NCBI RefSeq assembly: GCF_028209885.1
Contig: NZ_JAQLEM010000007.1
Coordinates: forward strand, 22,242-86,241
From: Collinsella aerofaciens
GTDB lineage: Bacteria; Actinomycetota; Coriobacteriia; Coriobacteriales; Coriobacteriaceae
Direction of reading: 5' to 3'
DNA length: 64,000 nt
Numbering within the stretch: the stretch's first letter is position 1; every line of letters starts with the position of its first letter. Positions 51,682 through 60,401 of the stretch are shown piece by piece. The translations under genes and the position numbers were made by a program. A model generated the notes under the pieces. The model was not told the DNA's origin and did no database searches. It saw only the letters and a list, made by a program, of their open reading frames with translations.

Positions 51682-52887
51682 ATGACCGCAACTGCACCCG
51701 CAGCACCCGCTAAGGTGTACTTCACCAACCTGCGCACGCATGCTCGCGAGAGCCAGCTCGACAAACTCAAGCGCCTCATCCGTCACGCCGGAATTGAGCA
51801 GATCGACTTTGAGAACAAGTTCGTCGCTATCAAGATTCACTTTGGCGAGCTGGGCAATCTGAGCTTTTTGCGCCCCAACTACGCCCGCGCCGTCGCGGAT
51901 GTCGTCAAGGAGCTGGGCGGCAAGCCCTTCCTCACCGACTGCAACACGCTCTATGTGGGTAGCCGCAAAAACGCGCTCGAGCACATCGACACCGCCTACC
52001 AGAACGGTTTTACCCCATATGCCACGGGTTGCCAGATCATCATCGCCGACGGCCTCAAGGGCACCGACGAGGCGCTCGTCCCGGTCGAGGGCGGCGAGTA
52101 CGTGCACGAGGCCAAGGTCGGCCAGGCACTCATGGACGCCGATATTGTGATCAGCCTCACCCACTTTAAAGGCCATGAGCAGGCCGGCTTTGGCGGCGCC
52201 ATGAAGAACCTGGGCATGGGCGGCGGCAGCCGTGCCGGCAAGATGGAGCAGCATGCCGCCGGCAAGCCGAACGTCGCGACCGAGCACTGCGTTGGCTGCC
52301 ATGCCTGCGAGAAAATCTGCGCGCACAACGCTATCTCGTTCGACGACACCCGCGAGCGCGAGCTTGCCAACGGCGCTACTCGCACGGTGCACGTGGCTGC
52401 CATCGACCACGATCGCTGCGTGGGCTGCGGCCGCTGCATCGGCGTGTGCAACCAGGACGCCATCAAGCCCGGCTATGAAGCCGCGGCCGACGTGCTCAAC
52501 TGCAAGATCGCCGAGTACACCAAGGCCGTCGTCGACGGCCGCCCGAACTTCCATATCTCGCTTGCCATGGATATCAGCCCCAACTGCGATTGCCATCCCG
52601 AAAACGACACGCCTATCGTCAACGACATCGGCATGTTCGCGAGCTTCGACCCGGTCGCCATCGACCAGGCCTGCGCCGATGCCGTCATGGCATCCGAGCC
52701 GCTGCCCAACACCGAGCTCACCGATAGCGCGGCCAAGATGGAGCACAATCACGAGCATCTGGAGGGCGAGCAGGCGCGCGATCCCTTCTGCATCACGCAT
52801 CCCGACACCGACTGGCGCGCGTGCATCGCGCACGCCGAAAAAATCGGCCTGGGCACGAGCGAGTACGAGCTCATCGAGGTTAAATAG
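51682..52887 (+). CDS. DUF362 iron-sulfur protein
   Basis: 401 residues. The DUF362 part (about 8-195) has AIKIHFGELGNLSFLRPNY, FLTDCNTLYVGSRKNA and SLTHFKGHEQAGFGGAMKNL. Two 4Fe-4S ferredoxin motifs follow (CVGCHACEKICAHNA and CVGCGRCIGVCNQDA), and a C-terminal part contains DCHPENDTPIVNDIGMF. Proteins of this family are cytosolic electron-transfer proteins of unclear partner. The ATG at 51682 has GAGGGG upstream. Single gene with its own promoter; a strong terminator follows. Confidence 0.9.
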   Translation: MTATAPAAPAKVYFTNLRTHARESQLDKLKRLIRHAGIEQIDFENKFVAIKIHFGELGNLSFLRPNYARAVADVVKELGGKPFLTDCNTLYVGSRKNALEHIDTAYQNGFTPYATGCQIIIADGLKGTDEALVPVEGGEYVHEAKVGQALMDADIVISLTHFKGHEQAGFGGAMKNLGMGGGSRAGKMEQHAAGKPNVATEHCVGCHACEKICAHNAISFDDTRERELANGATRTVHVAAIDHDRCVGCGRCIGVCNQDAIKPGYEAAADVLNCKIAEYTKAVVDGRPNFHISLAMDISPNCDCHPENDTPIVNDIGMFASFDPVAIDQACADAVMASEPLPNTELTDSAAKMEHNHEHLEGEQARDPFCITHPDTDWRACIAHAEKIGLGTSEYELIEVK

Positions 52888-52937
52888 CGCCTAGCTATTG
52901 GACATATCAAGCGCTTTTGTAGCGCAACGTTAGCAAA

Positions 52938-52974
52938 TGCCGCCCGTGAGTACAGCGCCCACGGGCGGCTTTTC
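52938..52974 (+). terminator. Terminator of the DUF362 gene
   Basis: TGCCGCCCGTG and CACGGGCGGC form a stem, followed by TTTTC. It runs into the palindrome at 52971. Confidence 0.8.
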
Positions 52975-53100
52975 GGAAGTGCGGTGAAAAATCGAATACC
53001 GCCGACCACAAACCGTTTTTTGGCAACAAAACCCCTGATAAATTGTTGGTAAAACTGTGGTCTGGTTGGGCTTCCCGCGATTTTCCCCGCACTTCCGAAA
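52971..53100. repeat. 130-bp imperfect palindrome (TTTCGGAAGTGCGG ends)
   Basis: Outer arms TTTCGGAAGTGCGG (52971-52984) and CCGCACTTCCGAAA (53087-53100) are exact; GAAAAATCG and CGATTTTC continue the pairing. An inner CCGACCACA / TGTGGTCTGG pair lies further in. It sits between two convergent genes. Confidence 0.7.
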
Positions 53101-53138
53101 ACAGGGGGTCAGATAGACCAGTAAACCGTACTATTTGC

Positions 53139-54104
53139 CTAAAAATACTCGTCGAGGAAGTTGTTGACTGTGCTCCAGTAGAGCTCGGGGTCAATTTGCG
53201 CGCTCTTGGCGTGGGTGGCGCCATGGATGGTGAGCTTTTGCTTGACCTTGCTGGCGCACGCCTCGTAGTTTTGGTCGAGCATGTCGTACGGCACAAAGGT
53301 GTCCTGGTCGCCGTGGATAAACAACATGGGAACCGTCGCGTGTTTGAGTTGCTCCACACTGCTCGCCTTATGAAAGTCATAGCCCGCGCGCACGTTGCAC
53401 ACCAAGTTTGCTACATCGAGCAAGGGAAAGCTGGGCAGGCCGAACACGTCCTTGAGCTGCAGAGAAAACTCGTCCCAAACACTCGTATAGCCGCAGTCCT
53501 CGATAATGCATTTCACGTTTGCGGGCAGAGATTCCCCCGCGACGTTCATGGCGGTTGCCGCACCCATCGACTCGCCAAAGACCAGGATGCACGCCTCGGG
53601 GTCAGCCTGAACGATTCGCTCGATCCATGCGACGATGTCGAGGCGCTCGGGCCAGCCCATGCCGATATAGTCGCCGCCGGAGCGCTCGTGGGCGCGGGCG
53701 GCGGGTGCGAGTACGTTCATGCCGCGGTCGTGGAATCGCTTGACGTATCGGGCCATACCGATGGGCTCGTTGGTATATCCATGCAGGCAGACGGCGTAGT
53801 CGTGCGTGCTCTCCGACGCAGCAAAATACCAAGCGGCAAGCTCGGTTCCGTCATCTGCGGTGAGGCTGCTGCTCTTGCGGTTCTCCTTAAACCACGCCCG
53901 CGCCTCGGTGTCCTCGGCATCCGGCTGCTCACCTTCTTTGTCGTTCTTGCTATCCTGCATCATCTTCATGGTGTACGGCGCTTGGGGGTTCAGGGCAAAG
54001 TCAAACAAAAAGTTGCCGGCAAATCCGAGCAACGCAACGACAACCACCAGTGCAACGATGCCGGCTATCTTGAGCTTTCGATGGGGGTGTGCGCTTTGGG
54101 GCAT
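53139..54104 (-). CDS. Membrane-anchored alpha/beta hydrolase
   Basis: 321 residues. A basic N-terminus and one helix (IAGIVALVVVVALLGFAGNF, about 13-32) would anchor it with the catalytic part outside. The hydrolase fold has CLHGYTNEPIG (oxyanion), nucleophile Ser in LVFGESMGAATAM, acid Asp in FIHGDQDTFVPY and His in GATHAKSAQ, in the expected order. It resembles Bacillus YqkD/FrsA-like serine hydrolases; the substrate is unknown. AAGGAG precedes the ATG at 54104. Divergent from hemolysin III. Confidence 0.9.
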   Translation of the reverse strand: MPQSAHPHRKLKIAGIVALVVVVALLGFAGNFLFDFALNPQAPYTMKMMQDSKNDKEGEQPDAEDTEARAWFKENRKSSSLTADDGTELAAWYFAASESTHDYAVCLHGYTNEPIGMARYVKRFHDRGMNVLAPAARAHERSGGDYIGMGWPERLDIVAWIERIVQADPEACILVFGESMGAATAMNVAGESLPANVKCIIEDCGYTSVWDEFSLQLKDVFGLPSFPLLDVANLVCNVRAGYDFHKASSVEQLKHATVPMLFIHGDQDTFVPYDMLDQNYEACASKVKQKLTIHGATHAKSAQIDPELYWSTVNNFLDEYF

Positions 54105-54119
54105 TTATGGTTCTCCTTA

Positions 54120-54181
54120 AAGATGTTAATACATCAACATTTAATGCAAGCGCATTATGGACGTTCACCGTTGATGCGTCA
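54120..54181. promoter_or_regulatory. Inverted repeats between the hydrolase and hemolysin III genes
   Basis: GATGTTAATACATC (54122-54135) and GTTGATGCGTCAAC (54169-54182) are palindromic sites in the 186-base divergent region, with further TTGATG/CATCAA-like half sites between them. They may be operators for either gene; this is inference. Confidence 0.35.
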
Positions 54182-54290
54182 ACAAACAAAGAATGGGTAA
54201 ACAAAGGGTCACGTAAGGTGCAAATTTCGCACGCACCCAGACGCTTTGATATAGTGTTGAGAACTCTTTACGTTGGAGGATGTAACCGGC

Positions 54291-54974
54291 ATGTCCGATT
54301 CGAGCGACAGTTCTAAGCTGCGACCCAAGACCGCGGCCGTTCCACACTACACGGTGGGCGAGGAGATCATGAACTCCGTCACCCATGGTGTCGGCTGCCT
54401 GCTGGGTATCGCGGGCTTGGTGCTCCTGATCGTATTCGCTGCCCTGCGCGGAGGAGGCCCGGCCCACATGGCCGCGGCGATTGTCTATGGTGTCAGCATT
54501 ATTCTTGAATATCTGGCCTCCACGCTCTACCACGCGATTCAGCCCGCGGGCGCCAAGCGCGTGTTCCGCATTATCGACCACAGCTGCATCTACTTGCTCA
54601 TAGCCGGCAGCTATACGCCGTTTTGCCTCATCACGCTCGCAAACGACGGCGGCCCTATGCTGTTCTTTGCCGTGTGGGCCATCGCCATCATCGGCATCGC
54701 GCTCGAGTGCTTTTTGCGCGAGCGTCAGCCGCACTGGGTAAGCGGCTTGGTCTACCTGCTGATGGGCTGGCTTGTCGTCTTTAAGCTGCCCGAGCTCGTG
54801 GCGCTGCTGAACCCCGTCGCGCTTGCCCTGCTCGCCGTCGGCGGCGTGTGCTATACCGTGGGCGTGCCGTTCTATATCGCCAAAAACGTGCGCTATCTGC
54901 ACAGTGTTTTCCACTTGTGGGTGCTCGCCGGCAGCATCTTCCAGTTCATGGCGGTGATCCTCTTCGTAATCTAG
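54291..54974 (+). CDS. Hemolysin III family (PAQR/YqfA-like) membrane protein
   Basis: 227 residues, seven helices. Family motifs: GEEIMNSVTHGVGCLLGIAG, LYHAIQPAGAKRVFRIIDHS with the conserved His residues of the metal site, YLLIAGSYTPF, and HSVFHLWVLAGSIFQFMAVI near the end. Bacterial members are thought to affect membrane fluidity or have metal-dependent hydrolase activity; hemolysis is not general. The ATG at 54291 has GGAGG about eleven bases away, a long spacing. The CorC-type gene follows 107 bases downstream. Confidence 0.92.
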   Translation: MSDSSDSSKLRPKTAAVPHYTVGEEIMNSVTHGVGCLLGIAGLVLLIVFAALRGGGPAHMAAAIVYGVSIILEYLASTLYHAIQPAGAKRVFRIIDHSCIYLLIAGSYTPFCLITLANDGGPMLFFAVWAIAIIGIALECFLRERQPHWVSGLVYLLMGWLVVFKLPELVALLNPVALALLAVGGVCYTVGVPFYIAKNVRYLHSVFHLWVLAGSIFQFMAVILFVI

Positions 54975-55081
54975 CGACCGCGCCCACGGCCCCGCTCGCG
55001 CGGGCGACCGGCGCAATTGCCGTATCCGCCATCAACGTTTTACCTTAACGTCCCGAATCTTGGAGGTTCGAGAAACTCCCG

Positions 55082-56455
55082 ATGGATATAACCATCTCCC
55101 TTATTACCACGCTCGTCCTGACGCTTATCAACGGCTACTTCTCCATGTCCGAGATGGCCCTCACCACGGCTAAGCGCGCCGTGTTGGAGCACGATGCCGA
55201 GGAGGGCGATAAGCGCGCCGAGCGCGCCGTCCAGCTCGCCGCCGACTCCGATCAGCTGTTGGCCACCATCCAGGTCGCCATCACGCTCGTGGGCTTCGCC
55301 TCGTCCGCCGTCGCCTCGACAAGCCTGTCCGACCCGCTTGCCACGTGGCTCATGAGCTTTGGCATCGCGCCGCTTTCCGCCATCGCGCGCGGCCTGGCGC
55401 CGGTCATCATCACCGTCGCCGTCGCCTTTGTGTCCATCGTGATCGGCGAGCTCGTACCCAAGCGCATCGGCCTCGCTAACGCCGAGGGCGTATCCAAGCA
55501 GGTCGTGGGACCGCTTTCCGTGTTCCAAAAGATCGCCCGCCCGCTCGTGTGGCTGACCGGTGCCTGCTCCGACGGCCTGGCCCGCATCCTGCGCATCAAG
55601 AGCGCCGATGACCGCCAGAATGTCTCGGAGGAAGAAATCAAGTACATGGTCTCGGAGCAGGATGACCTGCTCGACGAGGAAAAGCGCATGATCCACGAGA
55701 TCTTCGACCTGGGTGACACCGTGGCTCGCGAGGTCATGGTGCCGCGCGTGGACACCACCATGTGCGAGGACGACGAGACGGTCGCCGACGTGCTGTCCAC
55801 CATGCGCCAGACCGGCTTCAGCCGCATCCCCGTCTATCACGAGGACCCCGACAATGTCGCGGGCATTGCGCACATCAAGGACCTGATCCAGCCCGCGCTC
55901 GACGGCAAGGGCGACCAGCCCATCGCCGACTTTTTGCGCGACGCCACCTTTGTGCCCGATACCAAGGACATCCTGCCGCTGCTGTCCGAGATGCAGACCT
56001 CGCACGACCAGATCGTGGTCGTCGTGGACGAGTACGGCGGCACGGCCGGCATCATCACCATCGAGGACATCGTCGAGGAGATCGTCGGCGAGATCGAGGA
56101 CGAGTTCGACCCCGACAACAAGTATCTCACGCGCCTTTCGCGCCGCGAGTGGCTCGTTGATGGGCGTTTTTCGTGCGATGACGCGATTGAGCTTGGTTGG
56201 CCGCTTGAGGAAAGCGATGATTATGAGACCATCGCCGGCTGGATTTTGGAGCTTTGCGACTCGGTGCCCGACATCGGAGAGGTGTTTGAGGTTGCGGGGT
56301 ACAAGTTTAAAGTGCAGTCGATGCGTGGCCAGCGCATCTCGCTCATTCGCGTGATCGCTCCGGCCGAAACCGATAAGAAGGATTCCGAGTCTTCGGTAGA
56401 CGAGCCGACGACGTCGGGTGCGGGTTCCGCGAATCCGCACGACGGCGACGAGTAG
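55082..56455 (+). CDS. CNNM/CorC-type membrane protein (DUF21-CBS-CorC_HlyC)
   Basis: 457 residues. DUF21 membrane domain (about 1-190) with NGYFSMSEMALTTAKRAVLE and VSIVIGELVPKRIGLANAEG; a CBS pair (about 210-330) with VMVPRVDTTMCEDDETVADV and QIVVVVDEYGGTAGIITIED; and a CorC_HlyC domain (about 350-430) with RLSRREWLVDGRFSCDDAIE and YETIAGWILE. Relatives (CNNM, MpfA) export magnesium. A 12-residue acidic-Ser tail ends the chain. The ribosome site before ATG 55082 is weak (GGAGG is 18 bases away). It fits the Mg theme of the genes downstream. Confidence 0.93.
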   Translation: MDITISLITTLVLTLINGYFSMSEMALTTAKRAVLEHDAEEGDKRAERAVQLAADSDQLLATIQVAITLVGFASSAVASTSLSDPLATWLMSFGIAPLSAIARGLAPVIITVAVAFVSIVIGELVPKRIGLANAEGVSKQVVGPLSVFQKIARPLVWLTGACSDGLARILRIKSADDRQNVSEEEIKYMVSEQDDLLDEEKRMIHEIFDLGDTVAREVMVPRVDTTMCEDDETVADVLSTMRQTGFSRIPVYHEDPDNVAGIAHIKDLIQPALDGKGDQPIADFLRDATFVPDTKDILPLLSEMQTSHDQIVVVVDEYGGTAGIITIEDIVEEIVGEIEDEFDPDNKYLTRLSRREWLVDGRFSCDDAIELGWPLEESDDYETIAGWILELCDSVPDIGEVFEVAGYKFKVQSMRGQRISLIRVIAPAETDKKDSESSVDEPTTSGAGSANPHDGDE

Positions 56456-56479
56456 GACAAGGAAGAGTAGGGGAGAGTT

Positions 56480-57313
56480 ATGGCAGGCCTGTTCAACATC
56501 CTTAAGGTCACCGTCAGCGAGGACAAGATCTGCGCGCACGTGCTGGTGAACCCCGGCATGCCGCTCATGACCTCGGAGGATATCGAGGCTACGGCGCGCG
56601 TGTATTACCTGGTGCCGGCGATTGCCAAGCACCTGTGCCTGGGTGATTCCGGCCGCGAGTTCCAGGACTGCATGGGCCAGACCGAGCTTTGCCATCTGCT
56701 TGAGCATGTGACGGTCGAGCTCATGAACGAGACCGGTCTTGCCGGTAGCATCTCGTGCGGCCGCACGCGCGTAAGCGAGCACGACGAGCGCGTTTTTGAG
56801 GTTGAGCTTTCGTGTCCCGACGACGCGCTGGCCATCGGTGCGCTGTCTTCGGCCACCTTTATGATGGACTGGGCGTACCTGCACGCCGACCAGCCTGCCC
56901 CCGACGTGGAGGGCACGGTCGCGGGCCTGCGCAACCTGGTGCTGGGCATGCGCGCCGAGGCCGAGGGCAAGGATCCTCACGAGGCCGTCGCCGCTGCGAA
57001 CGGCGAAGATGCTGCCGAGGACGAGGGCGCTGACGAGGGCGATGTGCCGGTCGACGCCGAGCCCGTTGCCGATGCGACCGCCGAGCCCGTTCCCACCGAG
57101 CCCCAGGGCGTCCCCAACTTTGACGACGAGCCCCAGGTGGCGATTGATACCGAGGGTGCGGTTGCCGAGAACCACGAGGCCTCCGCTGCCGTCTTTGGCG
57201 GTGCGGCGACGGTTCCGGCAGGACCTGCGCATGAGGGCGGCCTGCCGCTCGTGGACGGCGCCGGCGAGGACCCGGGTGCCACGGTGGCCATGCCGGCTAT
57301 GCCCCAGGAGTAG
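56480..57313 (+). CDS. Protein resembling the cyanophycin-synthetase N domain, with a low-complexity tail
   Basis: 277 residues. About 1-160 contains CHLLEHVTVELMNETGLAGS followed by CGRTRVSEHDERVFEVELS and an Ala-rich helix. The order His-Leu-x-Glu-His-x-x-x-Glu-Leu then GRTR recalls the N-terminal domain of CphA-type cyanophycin synthetases, but the ATP-grasp and Mur-ligase domains are absent. About 165-277 is an acidic Glu/Ala/Pro/Val tail. The ATG at 56480 follows GGGGAGAG. It starts 24 bases after the CorC gene and may be co-transcribed. Function unknown; the resemblance is moderate. Confidence 0.5.
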   Translation: MAGLFNILKVTVSEDKICAHVLVNPGMPLMTSEDIEATARVYYLVPAIAKHLCLGDSGREFQDCMGQTELCHLLEHVTVELMNETGLAGSISCGRTRVSEHDERVFEVELSCPDDALAIGALSSATFMMDWAYLHADQPAPDVEGTVAGLRNLVLGMRAEAEGKDPHEAVAAANGEDAAEDEGADEGDVPVDAEPVADATAEPVPTEPQGVPNFDDEPQVAIDTEGAVAENHEASAAVFGGAATVPAGPAHEGGLPLVDGAGEDPGATVAMPAMPQE

Positions 57314-57392
57314 GCCTACGCGTTTATCACCATCACGTACCTGCGCCTTTGCCGTACGCAGATGAGCGGAGCGGCAAGTGATGCGCTGCGGG

Positions 57393-57398
57393 TATAAT
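57393..57398 (+). promoter_or_regulatory. Candidate -10 box of the ytxH-PRC pair
   Basis: TATAAT with GGG before it, 52 bases before the YtxH start. No clear -35. Confidence 0.5.
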
Positions 57399-57449
57399 GG
57401 ACAGCATTCAAACGGTGGGCACCGACGTGCCCGCAGGAGAGGAATGATC

Positions 57450-57839
57450 ATGGGTAAGACTTTCAGCTTTGTCTCCGGCGCACTTTTTGGTGCCGCTGCC
57501 GGCGCTATTGTCGGCGTTGCTCTGGCCCCGCGCTCGGGCGCCGAGACCCGCGCCATGGCTGCCGATATCGCCAACGACGCCTGGGACAATATGCGCGACA
57601 CCTACGAGCACAGCGCCGAGGAGGCCCGTGCTGCGGTGAATGACTTTGGCCCGATGGTCGACGCCAAGACCGATGACCTGCGCGCCAAGGTCGATCTGGC
57701 CCGCGAGCGCATGGACCAGCTGCGCGAGCAGCTCAACGACGCCATTTCGGGCGGCAACGTGACGCCTGCCGCCGACGTCGTGGTCGAGAACGCCGTCGAG
57801 GCTGATACCGAGGCTGCGGAGCCCTCGACCGAGGCATAA
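57450..57839 (+). CDS. YtxH-domain protein
   Basis: 129 residues. A Gly/Ala-rich hydrophobic helix (SFVSGALFGAAAGAIVGVAL, about 5-24) is followed by APRSGAETRA, the YtxH signature, then a long amphipathic helix (DDLRAKVDLARERMDQLREQ) and an acidic tail. YtxH proteins are small membrane-associated or stress-linked proteins of unknown mechanism. ATG 57450 is eight bases after GGAGAGG; ATG 57444 is too close. It overlaps the PRC gene by one base, so the two are coupled. Confidence 0.85.
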   Translation: MGKTFSFVSGALFGAAAGAIVGVALAPRSGAETRAMAADIANDAWDNMRDTYEHSAEEARAAVNDFGPMVDAKTDDLRAKVDLARERMDQLREQLNDAISGGNVTPAADVVVENAVEADTEAAEPSTEA

Positions 57840-58594
57840 TGCGCGCCGGGGATTTTGTCGGCGCCAAGATCTATCGCAAGCCTACCGAGGACAAGCGCAC
57901 CAAAAAGGACGGCACGCCGCGCAGCCCTAAAAAGCTCGGAAAGATTCACTTTCCGGTCTTTACCCCGGGTGGTACGCGCGTGGTCGGCTTTATGGTCCGC
58001 CAGTCCGATATCGCGGGCATGATCGAGCGTCCCGACCGATTTGTAGCGCTCGACGCCATTGGTGTCTACGAGGGCGCCATTGCGGTCGATGACGTCAAGG
58101 ACACGTACGATGCCGCCGCTGCCAAGCGCCTCGACATCAACCTGGACGATTGCATCATCTGGGTCGGTATGGACGTGCGCACGGAATCGGGCGACGTCGT
58201 GGGCTATTGCTCGGACGTTGAGTTCAAGCCACGCTCGGGCATCGTGCAGGCATTCTATGTGACCGCCGGTGCTGCTTCGAGTGTTTTGGTTGGTGACACG
58301 CAGGTGCCGCCGACGATGCTGCGCGGCTATGCGGACGGCGCGATGATTGTTTCGGACGAGGTCAAGTCGCTCGGGTATTCGGGCGGTGCGGCTGCCAAGG
58401 CCGCCGAGGCCAGCGTCGTGGTGGGCGACAAGGTCAAAAAGGGCGCCAAGGTGCTCGACGACAAGGGATCGGTTGCCGTGGACAAGGGCAGTCGCGCACT
58501 GGGCAAGCAGCTCGGCAAGACGCGCGGCATGTTCAAGGCCTTTAAGGACGAATACCAAAAGGCGAGCGGAGGCTCGTCAAAAGCTACAAAATAG
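57839..58594 (+). CDS. PRC-barrel domain protein
   Basis: 251 residues. Two PRC-barrel-like halves: about 1-90 (GAKIYRKPTEDKRTKKDGTP, LGKIHFPVFTPGGTRVVGFM) and about 105-180 (VGMDVRTESGDVVGYCSDVE, VPPTMLRGYADGAMIVSDEV). The C-terminus is a Lys/Ala-rich helix (KKGAKVLDDKGSVAVDKGSR). PRC barrels bind RNA or protein partners. The same domain starts the MgtE-like protein 1.8 kb downstream. The ATG overlaps the YtxH stop, and a terminator follows. Confidence 0.82.
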   Translation: MRAGDFVGAKIYRKPTEDKRTKKDGTPRSPKKLGKIHFPVFTPGGTRVVGFMVRQSDIAGMIERPDRFVALDAIGVYEGAIAVDDVKDTYDAAAAKRLDINLDDCIIWVGMDVRTESGDVVGYCSDVEFKPRSGIVQAFYVTAGAASSVLVGDTQVPPTMLRGYADGAMIVSDEVKSLGYSGGAAAKAAEASVVVGDKVKKGAKVLDDKGSVAVDKGSRALGKQLGKTRGMFKAFKDEYQKASGGSSKATK

Positions 58595-58615
58595 CGACGT
58601 ACCAAATGATGGGAG

Positions 58616-58652
58616 GCAAGCCGGAGACCTGTTGCTCCGGCTTGCTGTGTTT
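58616..58652 (+). terminator. Terminator of the ytxH-PRC operon
   Basis: GCAAGCCGGAG pairs with CTCCGGCTTGC, followed by TGTGTTT. Confidence 0.75.
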
Positions 58653-58666
58653 ATGGGGGAGGGCAC

Positions 58667-60073
58667 ATGCGCCAAAACGGATCCAACTTAAACGGGCGTT
58701 CGGGCGCGCGTCCGACGGCGCGCCGCGACCTGGGGCAGCTGCCCAGCGGTCAGCGCAAGCGTCACCGTAAGCCCGGCGCGATGTATCTCAACCATAGCCG
58801 CGGCTTTAGCGATCGCAGCGCGCGCATCGGCAACAGCCGCACACCCCGTCGTTCGTCTCGCCTGCCCTATGCGCTCATCGCCGTGGGTTGCGCGCTCGTG
58901 CTGTTTATCGCTGCCGTCGTGGGCTACGTCAACCGCAGTGTGGACGTGGAGCTCAACGGCCAGAAGACCGCGGTGCGTGTGGGCTCTACGCTGCAGAATC
59001 TCATCGACGACCAGGAGTTGACTGACGCTTTCGACGCAGGCGACCTGCTGGCCGTCGATGACAGCGTGCTCAAGCGCCATGGGGGCGAAAAGCTGTCGGT
59101 GAAGGTCGACGGCAAGCGCGTGAAGCAGGGCAAATGGGACAGCCGCGAGCTTGAGGGCGGCGAGAAGGTGACGGTCAAGGATGGCCGTAACACCTACGAG
59201 AAGCACGAGGTTCAGGCTACGGTTATCGAGCCCAAGCTCAAGGTCGAGGGTACGGGCGCTATCGAGTATGTGCAGACGTGGGGTGTCCAGGGCCGCTCCG
59301 AGGTGTGGGTTGGTGAGCAGTCGGGCAAGACGCAAGACCGCGGCGAGGTTGTGCCCGCCACCGATTGCGTCGTTGCGTGCGCCAGCGTGGCGCCCAAGGG
59401 CAACAAAAAGTACGTGGCGCTGACGTTTGACGAGGGTCCGAGTGGCGCCACCAAACAGATCTTGCAGGTGCTCAAGGAAAAGGGCGTCACCGCGACGTTC
59501 TTCCTTTCGGGCGATGCGGTCGAGGCCTCGCCTGCCACGGCCAAGGCGATTGTCGATGCCGGGTGCGAGATCGGATCCAACAGCTACAGCGACGATTCGC
59601 TCAAGGGTCGGGACCGTGAGGCGGTACGCGAACAGATTACGAAAGGCACCGATGCGATTAAGTCGGCGACCGGCGTGAAGACGATGCTGCTGCGTGCTCC
59701 CTACGCTGCCTTTGACGAGCAGAACTGGATTGATGCGATGGACCTGGTCTCCGCCGTGGTCTCGTGGAATATTGACTCGGGCGACTGGCTGCTCAACGGT
59801 GCCGACGAGCAGGTCTCGATGGTGCTCGATTCGGTGACGCCGGGCAATATCGTGCTGCTCACCGACAGAGATGAATGCGCCGAGCAGACGCTCGAGGCGC
59901 TGCCGCAGATTATCGACGGTCTCATTGCCGACGGCTACAAGATCGTGACGCTCAGCGACCTGGTCAAGACGGACACGTCGCTGAGCAAAAAGCTCACCTC
60001 GCTGACGAAGGTCACCATGCCCAAGGATGCCGTGTTCCCCCAACTTGCCGAGGACGACGACACCACAGAGTAG
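58667..60073 (+). CDS. NodB-fold polysaccharide deacetylase homologue lacking metal-binding residues
   Basis: 468 residues, membrane-anchored: a basic cytosolic part (1-65), a helix (YALIAVGCALVLFIAAVVGY, about 66-85), a DUF348/G5-like beta region (about 88-235), then a NodB domain (about 247-440). Active NodB enzymes have TFDDGP, HS/TxxH, RxPY and a Leu-x-His motif. Here the first reads TFDEGPSG, the second reads EIGSNSYSDDSLKG with both metal His replaced, and LRAPYAAF is kept. Without the two His, normal zinc catalysis is not expected, so this is likely a pseudoenzyme that binds glycan. GGGGGAGGG precedes the ATG. Single gene. Confidence 0.85.
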   Translation: MRQNGSNLNGRSGARPTARRDLGQLPSGQRKRHRKPGAMYLNHSRGFSDRSARIGNSRTPRRSSRLPYALIAVGCALVLFIAAVVGYVNRSVDVELNGQKTAVRVGSTLQNLIDDQELTDAFDAGDLLAVDDSVLKRHGGEKLSVKVDGKRVKQGKWDSRELEGGEKVTVKDGRNTYEKHEVQATVIEPKLKVEGTGAIEYVQTWGVQGRSEVWVGEQSGKTQDRGEVVPATDCVVACASVAPKGNKKYVALTFDEGPSGATKQILQVLKEKGVTATFFLSGDAVEASPATAKAIVDAGCEIGSNSYSDDSLKGRDREAVREQITKGTDAIKSATGVKTMLLRAPYAAFDEQNWIDAMDLVSAVVSWNIDSGDWLLNGADEQVSMVLDSVTPGNIVLLTDRDECAEQTLEALPQIIDGLIADGYKIVTLSDLVKTDTSLSKKLTSLTKVTMPKDAVFPQLAEDDDTTE

Positions 60074-60075
60074 TC

Positions 60076-60108
60076 ATTGGGTGGTCGTTTAAGAACGTCC
60101 CCAATGGC
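60076..60108. repeat. Single CATTGGG...CGTCCCCAATG hairpin repeat
   Basis: CATTGGGTGGTCGTTTAAGA then ACGTCCCCAATG; same family as 47877-48090. It could end transcription of the NodB-like gene. Confidence 0.55.
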
Positions 60109-60401
60109 TATGTCACGGATGCGTCAGCGTTTGGTATGCCTGCAATGTGCAGCGCATAAATTCGATGCCGCAGGGCGATGCTGATGCTATAGTTACTGCG
60201 GTTAATGAGGGTCAAGAGAAAGGTTACAGGTGAAATCCAAACCTCGACCATACAGTCGATGACCCCATGCAGGTGCTTTTTGCGCATGCACGGGGTGTAA
60301 GCGTCGAGCGGCGTGCCGCCCGCGCATGCGTATACATATCCAGAAGCCCCCGGACGTCGCACGCGCGGCCGCGTTCGGAGGAATAATGATGGGGAGCACC
60401 A
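60109..60401 (+). promoter_or_regulatory. Structured leader of the MgtE-like operon
   Basis: TATAGT near 60190 may be the -10, giving an RNA leader of about 200 bases. It can fold into a TCGAC/GTCGA hairpin (about 60242-60260) and a larger one pairing ACCCCATGCA (about 60262-60271) with TGCACGGGGT (about 60288-60297). I could not match the M-box consensus. A short reading frame ends the leader. Confidence 0.4.

Noticed and set aside
55040..57601. 853-codon minus-strand open frame opposite the CorC-type gene
   Set aside because: Composition typical of antisense GC-rich sequence; it also runs across two real genes and their gap.
60197..60401. M-box magnesium riboswitch
   Set aside because: Position and gene fit, but I could not find the conserved M-box blocks. 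Kept only as a structured leader; a covariance search would decide.
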